The notes below the pieces were generated by a model, which was not told where the DNA came from, did no database searches, and saw only the letters and a list, made by a program, of their open reading frames with translations. From GWE2-40-63 sp041664345 (GTDB lineage Bacteria > Bacteroidota > Bacteroidia > Bacteroidales > SZUA-534), in contig JBAYKX010000001.1 in the NCBI GenBank assembly GCA_041664345.1, positions 1-64,000 of the forward strand: a DNA stretch of 64,000 nucleotides. Reading direction: 5' to 3'. A program made the position numbers and the translations under genes. Position 1 is the stretch's first letter, and each line of letters begins with the position of its first letter. Positions 34,611 through 43,987 of this stretch are shown here, piece after piece.

Positions 34611-35033
34611 TTATTCTTTTTTTACGTCAACATAATCGATGGTCAAGTTCATTTGTAGCAATACAAATGCTCGAATTTGTTTTGCAATTTTAAATGCTTG
34701 ACGGATTTCATCATTCGAAAGGTTAACGGTTGTATCAGGATATCTAATTTCAACTGCAAAATTCTCTAATTCTGAAGCATTGTCGTATAATTCGTTTGAA
34801 ATTTCAATCTTTTCAGATAAAAGACCTAAAAGATAGTTTAACGAATGCTGCTTTTTGAAGGGTATATTGAGGAAGATTAAAAACCCTTTTAAGTATTTTT
34901 CGGCAGCTTGTTGGCAATGAAAAGCAATGGTATCATAGTATTGAGGCAAATATAAAAAGGTAACCTGACCTGTGCCTAAATCATGGTCAGCTTTCTCAAT
35001 CCATTGTTTTACCACTTCAATCTTTTCGCTCAT
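34611..35033 (-). CDS. HEPN-domain protein of a HEPN/MNT pair
   Basis: The 140-residue helical protein matches the HEPN fold: a first helix VKQWIEKADHDL, then YYDTIAFHCQQAAEKYLKGFLIF, the most conserved HEPN stretch, and KQHSLNYLLGLL. The canonical R-x4-6-H RNase motif is not evident, so it may be a non-nuclease HEPN of the nucleotidyltransferase-linked type. It overlaps the upstream nucleotidyltransferase gene by 17 bases. Such pairs act as toxin-antitoxin or nucleotide-modifying modules. Confidence 0.85.
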   Translation of the reverse strand: MSEKIEVVKQWIEKADHDLGTGQVTFLYLPQYYDTIAFHCQQAAEKYLKGFLIFLNIPFKKQHSLNYLLGLLSEKIEISNELYDNASELENFAVEIRYPDTTVNLSNDEIRQAFKIAKQIRAFVLLQMNLTIDYVDVKKE

Positions 35034-35337
35034 AAAGCAGTTTGCTCCCTTTTATAGCAGTGTTTAAAAATGAATATCTATTCGAAAGTTCGACGTTAAA
35101 TTCTGAGGAGGTATAAATTTTAAAATCCATTGGAATAGGCATTCCATAGAATAACCTACGCACTTCCAATCCTCGTTTATGTTTAGGTAGGCTGGTTTCT
35201 TTTACCAGTATAAAATCCAAATCACTATCTTCGGAATAATTACCTTGCGCATAAGAACCGAACAAAATAATCTTATCTGGATTATAATTTACTGCAATCC
35301 TAGTAACAATTTCATTTATTTGTTGGGTTTCTATCAT
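35017..35337 (-). CDS. Minimal nucleotidyltransferase (MNT) of a HEPN/MNT pair
   Basis: I start at the ATG at 35337 (MIETQQINEIV), giving 106 residues; the frame extends 11 codons further. The polymerase beta-type active site is intact: KIILFGSYAQGNYSEDSDLDFILV holds the G-S motif and both catalytic Asp residues of the D-x-D. In characterised HEPN/MNT pairs this enzyme AMPylates and neutralises the HEPN partner, which is encoded immediately downstream with a 17-base overlap. Confidence 0.88.
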   Translation of the reverse strand: MIETQQINEIVTRIAVNYNPDKIILFGSYAQGNYSEDSDLDFILVKETSLPKHKRGLEVRRLFYGMPIPMDFKIYTSSEFNVELSNRYSFLNTAIKGSKLLYERKD

Positions 35338-35429
35338 ACTGTTTGCGAAGATACTAATTTTAAAATTCAACAGTGCGTCTGTTCTTATGATATTATTATT
35401 TCGACAAAGTAATTTTTATTGACGACCAA

Positions 35430-37901
35430 CTACATTGGATCCACATCCACCATAACCTGTGTGCTTTTAAATTCCGAGGTGGTTTTAAAAGCTTCCAGAA
35501 TTGCTTCCAGTTGCCGTTTAATAGGGGTTATCTGGTTTCCTTTGTGCATTTTAATAAGGGCGGTGCGGATAAACTGGTTCTGGATTTTGTTTACCGGGGG
35601 CATTGTAGGTCCTAATACTTGCAAGTGGGGCAGTGCTTTTATGCGGTTCACCAGTTCGTAAGCGGCTTTGTCAACCACTTTGCTGTCGCGATGTTTTAGG
35701 GTAAGTTTAATAAGCCGGCTGAAGGGTGGGTAAAAAAACTTCCGCCGTTCCTCCAGTTGTTGCTGGTACATGGCTCCGTAATTGTTGCTGATTACCTGTT
35801 GCACAATGAAATTTTCTGTATCGCTGGTCTGAATCACTACTTTGCCTTGCTTGTTTTTACGGCCCGCCCGCCCACTCACCTGAGCCATTAACTGGTACGA
35901 CCGTTCATACGCCCTGAAATCGGGAAAACGTAGCATGTTGTCGGCATTCAGGATTCCAACCACACTCACATGGTCAAAATCGAGCCCTTTTGAAACCATT
36001 TGCGTGCCAATGAGGATGTCCACATGACGGTTCTGAAAATCGTTGATAATGGTTTCGTGGCCATACTTGCCGCGGGTGGTATCCATATCGAGCCGGGCCA
36101 CACGGGCTTCGGGGTACAGAATGGATATTTCGTCTTCCACTTTTTCGGTGCCAAACCCTTTGGTTTCCAAGCTGGGCTGGCTGCAATGGCCGCACCGGTA
36201 AACCCCGTCGGTGCTGTACCCGCAATAGTGGCAGGAAAGTTTGTTAATCCCTTTGTGATACGTAAGGCTCACATCGCACCAGCGGCATTTGGGAATCCAG
36301 CCGCAATTGTTGCATTCCAGATAGGGACTGAACCCCCGACGGTTTTGGAAAAGGATGATCTGCTCTTTTTTGGCCATGGCCTCTTCCATAATCAGCAACA
36401 AGGTATTGGTAAAGTGCGAATGCATCTCCTTTTTCTTGGTGGCTTTGCGTACGTCGGCCAATACAATTTTGGGCAATTGAATGTCTTGGTGCCGCTGCAT
36501 CAACTCAACCAAACCATACCGACCGGTTTGGGCGTTGTAATAACTTTCAATAGATGGAGTGGCTGTTCCCAGCAATACCTTTGCCTGATGCATGGTGGCC
36601 AGTACCACAGCCAAATCGCGGGCATTGTAACGGGGAGCCGGGTCGTATTGTTTATAGGTATTTTCGTGTTCTTCGTCAACAATAATAAGCCCTAGGTTTT
36701 GGAACGGTAAAAAAATAGAAGAGCGCACCCCCAATATTACGGTGTAGGAATTGTCGCCGGGTTCAAGCACTTTGTTGTAAATCTCCACCCGTTCCGAATC
36801 GGAAAATTTGGAATGGTAAACGCCCACTTGGTTGCCAAACACATGGCTCAACCGCTGAATGATTTGTGAAGTCAAAGCAATTTCGGGCAACAGGTACAAT
36901 ACCTGTTTGTTTTGCTTTAGCGCCTCCTGCATCAAATGGATGTAAATTTCCGTTTTTCCACTGGAAGTTACTCCGTGCAGCAGTACAATACTCTTGGTTT
37001 CGAAGGCGGAATTTATTTGTTGCAACGCCAATTCCTGATTTTCATTCAGCTCCTTTGGCGCATTCATGCTTTCGGGTTTCATGGTCAAACGCGAAATTTC
37101 CTCTTCGGTTTCTTTCAATATATTCTTCTCCAAAAGCCCTTTTATAGATGCTTGCGAGGCATTCGCCTGTTCCAGGAGTTGCGGTTTCAGAAATGTTTGA
37201 CCCGAGAAACAATCGTTTTTCAGCAAGTGAATAAAGAATTGAAACAATTCGTGTTGCTTGGGTGCTTTTACCAGTAGTTCCAGCGATTTTTCAATTTTAT
37301 CTATCGTATCTATACGTTTGGCCAGCCCAATGAATTTGGCTGTTTTGGGTTTGTAGGTTTGTCGCATGTCTTCCTGGATCTGCACCCAACCTTTTTCCAG
37401 CATTTTTTTAAGCAAGGGTAATGGGTTGGCGCTGCCAATCAATTGGCTTATTTCGCTAATGGTAAGTACCTCTTTCTTTTGCAGAATGGTGATTATTTGT
37501 TGTTCCTGTGCATCGACAGTATCGGGAATAGAATCCAACTCTACCGGAAAAATCCGTGTTTCGCTTTCGAGCCGCAACCCCGATGGCAAAGCCGCTTTAT
37601 AAATTTCCCCAACGCTGCACAGGTAGTAATCCGCGCTCCATTCCCAAAGGCGTATCTGCCATTTATTTACTACCAGAGCCGCATCCAACAATTGTATGAT
37701 GGGCTTGGTTTGGTAGGCGGTAGGTTTATTTTGGTGAACCGAAAAGACCAGTCCGGTATATAGTTTTTTCTTTCCAAAAGGGATAATTACCCTCATTCCG
37801 GGTTCCACCTTCTGCTGAATTTCCATGGGAACTTCATAAGTAAAGTATCCTTTAACAGGGAGCGGTAAAATAACGTCAACAAATTGGGGAACAGGGTTCA
37901 T
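35430..37901 (-). CDS. priA: Primosomal protein N' (replication restart helicase PriA)
   Basis: The 823-residue protein is full length. It has an N-terminal 3'-end DNA-binding domain (from DVILPLPVKGYFTYEVP), a winged helix, Walker A in HGVTSSGKTEIYIHL, DEEH in LIIVDEEHENTYK, and a zinc region with eight Cys (CNNCGWIPKCRWC to CHYCG and CGHC). Conserved helicase motifs V and VI follow (GTQMVSKGLDFDHVSVVG, QVSGRAGRKNKQGKVVIQT). It reloads the replicative helicase at stalled forks. It is transcribed leftward after the pfkA terminator. Confidence 0.96.
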   Translation of the reverse strand: MNPVPQFVDVILPLPVKGYFTYEVPMEIQQKVEPGMRVIIPFGKKKLYTGLVFSVHQNKPTAYQTKPIIQLLDAALVVNKWQIRLWEWSADYYLCSVGEIYKAALPSGLRLESETRIFPVELDSIPDTVDAQEQQIITILQKKEVLTISEISQLIGSANPLPLLKKMLEKGWVQIQEDMRQTYKPKTAKFIGLAKRIDTIDKIEKSLELLVKAPKQHELFQFFIHLLKNDCFSGQTFLKPQLLEQANASQASIKGLLEKNILKETEEEISRLTMKPESMNAPKELNENQELALQQINSAFETKSIVLLHGVTSSGKTEIYIHLMQEALKQNKQVLYLLPEIALTSQIIQRLSHVFGNQVGVYHSKFSDSERVEIYNKVLEPGDNSYTVILGVRSSIFLPFQNLGLIIVDEEHENTYKQYDPAPRYNARDLAVVLATMHQAKVLLGTATPSIESYYNAQTGRYGLVELMQRHQDIQLPKIVLADVRKATKKKEMHSHFTNTLLLIMEEAMAKKEQIILFQNRRGFSPYLECNNCGWIPKCRWCDVSLTYHKGINKLSCHYCGYSTDGVYRCGHCSQPSLETKGFGTEKVEDEISILYPEARVARLDMDTTRGKYGHETIINDFQNRHVDILIGTQMVSKGLDFDHVSVVGILNADNMLRFPDFRAYERSYQLMAQVSGRAGRKNKQGKVVIQTSDTENFIVQQVISNNYGAMYQQQLEERRKFFYPPFSRLIKLTLKHRDSKVVDKAAYELVNRIKALPHLQVLGPTMPPVNKIQNQFIRTALIKMHKGNQITPIKRQLEAILEAFKTTSEFKSTQVMVDVDPM

Positions 37902-37908
37902 GATTTAA

Positions 37909-37950
37909 AAATAAAGCCGGATAAAAATAGTAAAACTATCTTACTCCGGC
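37909..37950 (-). terminator. Terminator after pfkA
   Basis: On the minus strand GCCGGA (37950-37945) pairs with TCCGGC (37921-37916), with an inner AAGATAG/CTATTTT stem, followed by TTTATTTTT. It lies between the pfkA stop and the priA start and should end the cmk-ispH-pfkA transcript. Confidence 0.75.
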
Positions 37951-37975
37951 ACGAAATGCGAGAAGGTAATAAATT

Positions 37976-38956
37976 TTATATAGAAAGAATTTCCGAAATT
38001 TTCAGCAATTCTTCGTTCAGTCCCTTATGTGCTTTGATGGTTTTGTTGAAGGGTATATGTACAATTTTATTGTTCACAATTCCAATCATCACACTTTTTT
38101 GGTCATCAAGTAGTGCATCTACAGCCGCTGCTCCCATGTGACTGGCAGTTACCCGGTCGTAAGCCGATGGTGAACCTCCCCTTTGGATGTGTCCCAAAAC
38201 GGTAACTTTTACATCGTATTGGCTAAAATCTTCCTGCACTCTTTTGGCAATTTCGTAGGCCCCACCTTGTTGCTCGCCTTCGGCAACAATAACGATACCG
38301 CTGGTTTTTTTATTTACGAAACCCGTTTCAAGGTATTTTTTTAATTTGGGGTATGGAGTATCCCGCTCGGGAACCAAAATGGCTTCAGCACCGCAGGCAA
38401 TTCCACTTCGTAAGGCAATAAAACCGGCATCACGACCCATCACTTCCACAAAAAACAAGCGGTTGTGAGCACTGGCAGTATCGCGGATTTTATCTACAGC
38501 TTCCACCACGGTGTTAATGGCGGTATCGTAACCAATGGTATAATCGGTTCCGTATAAATCGTTATCAATGGTTCCGGGTATTCCTACACAAGGAATATCG
38601 TGTTCATCGGAAAACAGACGTGCACCGGTTAATGAACCGTCACCACCGATTATTACCAAAGCATCAATTTTATGTTTTTGCAAATTGGTAAAAGCCTGTG
38701 CTCGTCCTTCCACCGTGCGGAATTCAGCACTGCGTGCGGTTTTCAAAATGGTTCCACCCAGCTGTATGATGTTACTTACGTGGCTCGACTCCAACTTTTT
38801 AATCTGGTCGTTAATCATTCCATGATATCCACTTCGGATTCCATAAACTTCCAATCCATGGTAAATGGCCATTCGTGTTACAGCCCTAATGGCGGCATTC
38901 ATGCCCGGAGCATCACCTCCTGAGGTTAAAACCCCTATCCGTTTAATTTTTGCCAT
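37976..38956 (-). CDS. pfkA: ATP-dependent 6-phosphofructokinase
   Basis: The 326-residue enzyme has all family marks: the ATP loop RIGVLTSGGDAPGMNAAIRAV, GGDGSLTGA, GIPGTIDNDLYGTDYTIG with the catalytic Asp, MGRDAGF, and GHIQRGGSPSAYDR. GGDG at the nucleotide site indicates ATP and not pyrophosphate as donor. It converts fructose 6-phosphate to fructose 1,6-bisphosphate in glycolysis. It is the last gene of a tight operon, 18 bases after ispH. Confidence 0.96.
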   Translation of the reverse strand: MAKIKRIGVLTSGGDAPGMNAAIRAVTRMAIYHGLEVYGIRSGYHGMINDQIKKLESSHVSNIIQLGGTILKTARSAEFRTVEGRAQAFTNLQKHKIDALVIIGGDGSLTGARLFSDEHDIPCVGIPGTIDNDLYGTDYTIGYDTAINTVVEAVDKIRDTASAHNRLFFVEVMGRDAGFIALRSGIACGAEAILVPERDTPYPKLKKYLETGFVNKKTSGIVIVAEGEQQGGAYEIAKRVQEDFSQYDVKVTVLGHIQRGGSPSAYDRVTASHMGAAAVDALLDDQKSVMIGIVNNKIVHIPFNKTIKAHKGLNEELLKISEILSI

Positions 38957-38974
38957 ATTATGTTTTTTTAGTTT

Positions 38975-39898
38975 TTAATTCAATTGTTGGTGAATGGTTT
39001 GAGCCACTTCTTGTAACAACCAGGTTGGGGTTGAAGTGGCACCGCTAATTCCAACAGTTTTTTTATTTTGAAACCAGTTAAAATCCAAATCCGAACTATC
39101 TGAAATAAAGTAGGTGTTTGGGTTCTCGTTCTTGCAAACCTGATATAAATATTGACCATTGCTGCTTTTTTTGCCTCCAACAAAAATAATGACGTCGAAA
39201 TTTTTGGCAAATTTTTTCAACCAGGGTTCCCGGTTCGAAACTTGTCGGCAAATAGTATCATGAATTTTAAGATGTGATTTCGCTTTTTCTTGAATCTGAT
39301 AGCACAGGTATTGGTAAGCATCCATGGAACTGGTAGTTTGCGAAAACACCTCCAAGGGTTGGTCAAAATTGAGGTATTTAAAATCTTCCATGTTTTCAAT
39401 TACCAATGCTTCATTGTTGGTTTGTCCTAAAAGTCCAATTACTTCAGCGTGCCCCTTTTTGCCAAAAATAACTACCCGCCCGTTATCCTTTGATAATGCT
39501 TCCCAAGCCGCTTTTACCCTTTGTTGTAATTTTGTTACTACCGGACAGGTTCCATCGCTAAGATGCAATTTGTTTTTACTGGCAACATGGTAGCTTGTTG
39601 GAGGTTCTCCATGCGCCCGGAATAGAATATTTGAATTTTTTATTTTTGAAAACTCATTCAAATCAATAGTTTTCAAGCCCAATGACTTCAACCGATCCAT
39701 TTCCTGATGATTGTGAACCGTATCGCCTAAGCTGTAAACCGGTTCTCCTTTTTTAAGCTGATCTTCGGCTAATTGCACCACACGGGCCACGCCAAAGCAA
39801 AACCCGGAAAGCGGATCTATTTCAATGGACACTTGTTTGCCCCGAATGATTAGTTCGTTATTTGCTTCGTTGGTTGACAAGTGCAATAAGTTTTTCAA
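38975..39898 (-). CDS. ispH: 4-hydroxy-3-methylbut-2-enyl diphosphate reductase
   Basis: The 307-residue protein is IspH/LytB, the [4Fe-4S] enzyme that makes IPP and DMAPP in the last step of the non-mevalonate pathway. Three cluster Cys are visible in GFCFGV, SDGTCPVV and DTICRQVSNRE. The catalytic Glu sits in the family-typical region near HGE/KGHAEV, and VGGKKSSNGQYL matches. The first 24 residues (MKNLLHLSTNEANNEL...) extend beyond the usual start and overlap the cmk gene by 41 bases. A shorter start could apply, but no other good ATG precedes the core. Confidence 0.95.
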   Translation of the reverse strand: MKNLLHLSTNEANNELIIRGKQVSIEIDPLSGFCFGVARVVQLAEDQLKKGEPVYSLGDTVHNHQEMDRLKSLGLKTIDLNEFSKIKNSNILFRAHGEPPTSYHVASKNKLHLSDGTCPVVTKLQQRVKAAWEALSKDNGRVVIFGKKGHAEVIGLLGQTNNEALVIENMEDFKYLNFDQPLEVFSQTTSSMDAYQYLCYQIQEKAKSHLKIHDTICRQVSNREPWLKKFAKNFDVIIFVGGKKSSNGQYLYQVCKNENPNTYFISDSSDLDFNWFQNKKTVGISGATSTPTWLLQEVAQTIHQQLN

Positions 39899-40556
39899 GT
39901 TGTTCCTGTTTGGTTAAAAAGCTGTTATCCAGAATTATCGCATCATCGGCTTTGCGCAAGGGCGATATGTCGCGGTTGGCGTCAATAAAATCCCGTTTTT
40001 CGATGTTGTCCAATACTTCCTGAAACGAAACCTCTTGTCCGGTTGCCTTTATTTCGTCGAAACGCCTTTGCGCCCTTACCTGTGGCGATGCGGTCATAAA
40101 TATTTTCAATTCGGCTTGTGGAAAAACTACCGTTCCAATGTCGCGGCCATCCATAACAATGCCTCCTTTTTTGCCCATTTCCTGCTGTAATTTCACCAGT
40201 TTTTCGCGCACAAAACCAATCTTGCTCACCGCACTTACATTGTTTGAAACGGCCAAGGTGCGTATTTTGTCTTCCACCTCTTGATGGTTCATCCAGGTAA
40301 TATATCGTTCATGAGTTTCATCAAACGTGAAATGAATGGTTAAATCCTGTATTGAGTTTTTAAGTTCGGTTTCATCCACATGGTCACCTTCCATAAGTCC
40401 GTGTTCCATACAAAACAAGGTAACCGACCGATACATGGCGCCACTATCAATATAGGTGTATCCCAACACTTTGGCAAGATCCTTAGCCACCGTGCTTTTT
40501 CCGCACGATGAATGCCCATCGATGGCAATGGTCAGCCTTTTTTTTGGATTTTCCAT
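39858..40556 (-). CDS. cmk: Cytidylate kinase
   Basis: I use the ATG at 40556 (MENPKKRLTIAIDGHS); a TTG seven codons upstream is less likely. P-loop GHSSCGKSTVAKDLAK, DSGAMYR, DGRDIGTVVFPQAELKIF and DANRDISPLRKADDAIILD are the CMP kinase signatures. It phosphorylates CMP and dCMP. Gene order cmk-ispH-pfkA with overlap or 18-base spacing indicates one housekeeping operon. Confidence 0.95.
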   Translation of the reverse strand: MENPKKRLTIAIDGHSSCGKSTVAKDLAKVLGYTYIDSGAMYRSVTLFCMEHGLMEGDHVDETELKNSIQDLTIHFTFDETHERYITWMNHQEVEDKIRTLAVSNNVSAVSKIGFVREKLVKLQQEMGKKGGIVMDGRDIGTVVFPQAELKIFMTASPQVRAQRRFDEIKATGQEVSFQEVLDNIEKRDFIDANRDISPLRKADDAIILDNSFLTKQEQLEKLIALVNQRSK

Positions 40557-40817
40557 TTGTTTTTTATCAGCGGTCAAAGTTATAAAGAAATGGTTGCTGA
40601 AAAATATCTTTCAACTTAATTTTTAAAGAGTGATAGTTTTTGCAATGTCAGGTTGCTTCCAGCCCTAATCAATTTAAGTGCAAAGGTTTTCGGAGGTTTT
40701 CGGTGCAACCATTTTTCAAGGGCGTTGGAACAAATGAGTGAAGCATGTAACTCTTATTGGAAACTATGTAACATTTTAAGCTATAAAGATATCGACCTTT
40801 GTATGTAAGAAAAAAAG

Positions 40818-42041
40818 ATGAAAAAGAACCCATTTAAAATTGCTATAACAACGATGCTTTTATTGTTGTGGACTACTAATTATGGACAAGCCCCAGACTT
40901 AGGAACAGCTTCTACTTATGCATTATTTACTACCATTGGGGCATTTACCAATACCGGTGCATCACAAATTAATGGTAATATTGGCACTCATGCTGGGGCT
41001 TTATCCGGATTTCCTCCCGGTTTGGTGAGTGGCGAAACCCATATTGCCGATGCTTTTTCGTTGCAAGCCGGAAATGATGTTGAAACTGCATATAGCTATA
41101 TTACTGCCATGTCATGCGGAAGTATAATTGGAAGTAGTTTAGGAAATGGCCAAGTGTTAACTTCAAATGTTTATTGTTTGATTACAGCATCAACGTTAAG
41201 TGGTGAACTGATTTTAGATGGCCAGGGTGATGCCAATGCCTTATTTATTTTTAAAATTGAGGGAGCCTTTTTGGTAGATCCATCGGCAACTATTTCATTA
41301 TTGAATTTGGCTTCGCCTGCAAATGTATATTGGCAGATAAATGGGGAATTCTCCTTGGGAGCTAATGCTATATTCAAAGGCACTGTTTTGAACACCGGCG
41401 AAATAAATTTGCAAACAGGTTCTTCGCTTGAAGGAAGGGCTCTTTCCCGCCAAGGAGCTGTTAATATTTATGAGATACAATCGGCCATTTCCAATGAAAT
41501 ACCTTTATCCATTGAATTGCTTTCATTAACGGCTCATTGCAGCCAACAAATGGTTAAGGTACAATGGAGTACAGCTACCGAAAGCAATAACAATTACTTT
41601 ACGTTGGAACGAAGCACTGATGCTACCCAATGGTTCCTAATTGGCTCAATTGAAGGAGCAGGAAACTCTTCTGGTATTAAGATTTATAACTTTACCGATA
41701 TAAATCCAACACAACCTATTTCATACTACCGTTTACAACAAACTGACTTTGACGGAATTTCTTCTGTTTCGCAAACCATTTTTGTTGATACCAAAGTTGG
41801 TGATTTAAATGAATTAAACATTTTCCCTAATCCAAGCACAGGAGCATTTGAATTGCAATTTAATGATGATCCGGAACTTATCAGGGAATTGCTGATAGTG
41901 GATGTTACAGGAAAAAAAGTTTATTCTTCCGATAATTTTCAAAGTACTATTGATTTATTGAACGAAAGCAATGGAATGTACTTTTTAAGATACAAAATGG
42001 GTTCCAATGAATTTATAAAGCGTTTTATTATTAGCAGATAA
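40818..42041 (+). CDS. Ice-binding-like (DUF3494) secreted protein with T9SS tail
   Basis: The 407-residue protein has a signal peptide (1-25). A DUF3494 domain follows (about 28-222; LGTASTYALFTTIGAFTNTG, QINGNIGTHAGALSGFPPG and GTVLNTGEINLQTGSSLEGRA are its hallmark turns), forming the irregular beta-solenoid found in ice-binding proteins and adhesins. Then comes a beta-sandwich resembling T9SS-linked domains (VQWSTATESNNNYFTLERS) and a type A sorting tail (NIFPNPSTGAFELQ to FIKRFIISR). Export to the surface by T9SS is expected. Ice binding is only one known activity of the fold; adhesion is equally likely. Confidence 0.87.
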   Translation: MKKNPFKIAITTMLLLLWTTNYGQAPDLGTASTYALFTTIGAFTNTGASQINGNIGTHAGALSGFPPGLVSGETHIADAFSLQAGNDVETAYSYITAMSCGSIIGSSLGNGQVLTSNVYCLITASTLSGELILDGQGDANALFIFKIEGAFLVDPSATISLLNLASPANVYWQINGEFSLGANAIFKGTVLNTGEINLQTGSSLEGRALSRQGAVNIYEIQSAISNEIPLSIELLSLTAHCSQQMVKVQWSTATESNNNYFTLERSTDATQWFLIGSIEGAGNSSGIKIYNFTDINPTQPISYYRLQQTDFDGISSVSQTIFVDTKVGDLNELNIFPNPSTGAFELQFNDDPELIRELLIVDVTGKKVYSSDNFQSTIDLLNESNGMYFLRYKMGSNEFIKRFIISR

Positions 42042-42072
42042 ACCACTGAGCACCTGGAACACAGAACTCATG

Positions 42073-42699
42073 CTAAATAATCCGGTATATTTCCATAATG
42101 CTTTCCAGGATTTTATCGAAGTCAATTTTCAGATCAATCAGTTTTCCGCTGTGGATATCAAAAACCCAACCATGAACCGTGATATGCCTATCTTTATAGG
42201 CTTTTTGTACGTCGGAAGTTTTCAGTACATTTACGCATTGCTCCTGTACGTTCAATTCCACTAGCCGTTTGTATTTTTCTTCTTCATCGGTAATGGTGGC
42301 CAACTCGTCTTTATGAATGCGATATACATCGCGAATGTTTCGAAGCCAAGGGTTTAGAATGCCCATATCAGCCGATTGCATAGCGGCTTTAACGCCTGTG
42401 CAATAATAATGGCCGCAAACTATAATGTGGTTCACTTTTAAATTGGTGACCGCATAATTAATTACCGACATGGCACTCAAATCGGTGTTGGGAACCATGT
42501 TGGCAATATTGCGGTGCACAAACACTTCGCCGGGACGCACACCCATCAATTCTTCGGCCGATACCCGGCTGTCGGAACAGCCAATGTAAAGAATGTCAGG
42601 ATTCTGATCACCCGACAGTTTTTTGAAATAGGCTTCGTCAAGTCGCAGTTTCTCTTCTATCCAGCGCTGGTTGTTTTTGAATATCTGGGCTATGTTCAT
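42073..42699 (-). CDS. Beta-class carbonic anhydrase
   Basis: The 208-residue enzyme carries the zinc ligands of the beta class: Cys and the Asp/Arg dyad in CSDSRVSAEELMG, and His and Cys in HIIVCGHYYCTGV. GEVFVHRNIANMV is also conserved. It interconverts CO2 and bicarbonate in the cytoplasm. It converges on the ice-binding-like gene, 31 bases apart, and appears monocistronic. Confidence 0.95.
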   Translation of the reverse strand: MNIAQIFKNNQRWIEEKLRLDEAYFKKLSGDQNPDILYIGCSDSRVSAEELMGVRPGEVFVHRNIANMVPNTDLSAMSVINYAVTNLKVNHIIVCGHYYCTGVKAAMQSADMGILNPWLRNIRDVYRIHKDELATITDEEEKYKRLVELNVQEQCVNVLKTSDVQKAYKDRHITVHGWVFDIHSGKLIDLKIDFDKILESIMEIYRII

Positions 42700-42887
42700 G
42701 TAATTAAATCATTTATTTTGCGTGAAGATAACAATCGCAATGGAAAAATAGTTCATTTTCAGGTATTGCGTACCATGGATTGTAAATCATTGCACATGAA
42801 TTTATTAATCCAAGTTTATAGTATTTTAAACGACTACCCATGGTTTTTTAATCAGTTTTTTGTCAAATGGATATTAGGGATCACTGG

Positions 42888-42932
42888 GCTCCAACCCGGT
42901 ATTGGTTGAAATGAGAGGAATCGTGCGGCATA
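42888..42932. repeat. REP-like repeat, diverged short copy
   Basis: GCTCCAACCCGGTATTGG (42888-42905) matches 16 of 18 bases of the segment at 43659-43676. It is followed at once by ATGAGAGGAATCGTGCGGCA, a degenerate version of the ACGAG-nGGA-CTCGT hairpin found at 43898-43923 and 34493-34518. In the other copy these two parts are 222 bases apart, so this one looks internally deleted. Confidence 0.45.
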
Positions 42933-42976
42933 GGGGATTGTTGGTTAATAGAATATGAAAATAATTGAGATTTATC

Positions 42977-43519
42977 TTATTGGGTTTTAAATCCTACTTT
43001 AGTGCGATTCTTCTGTTCAAGCTCATCCCGTTTGGAGAGTTCAAATTGTTTTATGTATTCCAACAGTAACATTATTTTGTCATCGTGATCAGCTAATTTA
43101 GTTTCAAACTGCTCAAATTTCAGTAACAAATCTTTATGAGTTGCCAACATATTACGTATTTTGGTATAAACACGCATAATTTGTATATTCACCTTTATTG
43201 CTAAGTCACTATTCAAAACACTTGAAAGCATTAAAACCCCGTGTTCTGTGAAAACATAAGGTATGGTTCGACGGCCTCCCCAACTTGAGGTCGCAATTTG
43301 CGACTTCAAGTTATTAAATTCAACTTGCGATAATTGAAACATAAAGTCTTCCGGAAAACGATTCGTGTTGCGTTTAACTTGTTCATTCAACCGTTTGGTT
43401 TCCACTCCGTAAAGCTCAGCCAGGTCGGTGTCGAGCATTACTTTTTCACCCCGAATAAAATAGATTTTACTCATTACAAATTCGTCAGGTATAATCGATA
43501 ATGGCTTTATTTTACTCAT
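42977..43519 (-). CDS. ORF6N-domain protein
   Basis: The 180-residue protein has an ORF6N DNA-binding domain over residues 12-95 (VMSKIYFIRGEKVMLDTDLA, YGVETKRLNEQVKRN, RFPEDFMFQLS, RRTIPYVFTEHGVLMLSSVL). A helical tail follows. ORF6N proteins occur in phages and in many Bacteroidota genomes as solitary genes of unknown role. This one is flanked on both sides by copies of a REP-like repeat, which hints that it arrived by mobility or recombination. Confidence 0.9.
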   Translation of the reverse strand: MSKIKPLSIIPDEFVMSKIYFIRGEKVMLDTDLAELYGVETKRLNEQVKRNTNRFPEDFMFQLSQVEFNNLKSQIATSSWGGRRTIPYVFTEHGVLMLSSVLNSDLAIKVNIQIMRVYTKIRNMLATHKDLLLKFEQFETKLADHDDKIMLLLEYIKQFELSKRDELEQKNRTKVGFKTQ

Positions 43520-43658
43520 ATGGCTATTTTTTGCTCTCTAAATTTAATTTAAAAATTGGATATCACAAAACCGGATATTAATAGTTTTAATTTCGATAGG
43601 AGTCCTATTATGAACAGAATTGGCCCCATATCTTACAGTGACTGACATAGCTCGCCAA

Positions 43659-43923
43659 GCTCCAGCCCAGTATTGGACAAATGATTCCGACACCAACAGC
43701 TATCGTGATTTGGCATGTTGGCGTTCCATTCATTGGCGGATTAAGGAGAAGAAGAACCCGAAAATTTGGAATTCAATTCTTTGCAGCATGCGCTGCGATT
43801 TCCAAAAAGCCCGGCGCTGCTGCCAGACATTTTATTGCTAGCAACTACAAAAGGATTGACTTTGTTGAACTTCGATTTGTATCGTAGTAGATTAAAATAC
43901 CATACGAGTGGACTCGTGCGGTA
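43659..43923. repeat. REP-like repeat, long copy
   Basis: It begins GCTCCAGCCCAGTATTGG (43659-43676) and ends with the 26-base hairpin unit TACC...GGTA (43898-43923) whose core is ACGAG-TGGA-CTCGT. The 220 bases between show no convincing coding frame; open frames here overlap on both strands and match nothing I know. Related copies are at 34493-34518 and 42888-42932. Confidence 0.5.
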
Positions 43924-43933
43924 GCTAAGCATT

Positions 43934-43962
43934 AAACAAAAAGCCTGGCATTGAGCCAAGCT
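43934..43962 (-). terminator. Terminator after the GH30 gene
   Basis: On the minus strand AGCTTGGC (43962-43955) and GCCAGGCT (43949-43942) pair with one G-T, followed by TTTTGTTT. It is 26 bases past the stop codon of the glycosidase. Confidence 0.75.
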
Positions 43963-43987
43963 TTCTTATTTTTATGTTTTTATTCTA

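Noticed and set aside
43620..43959. Overlapping 68-73-codon frames on both strands
   Set aside because: They overlap each other in several frames, match no family and lie within the repeat region.
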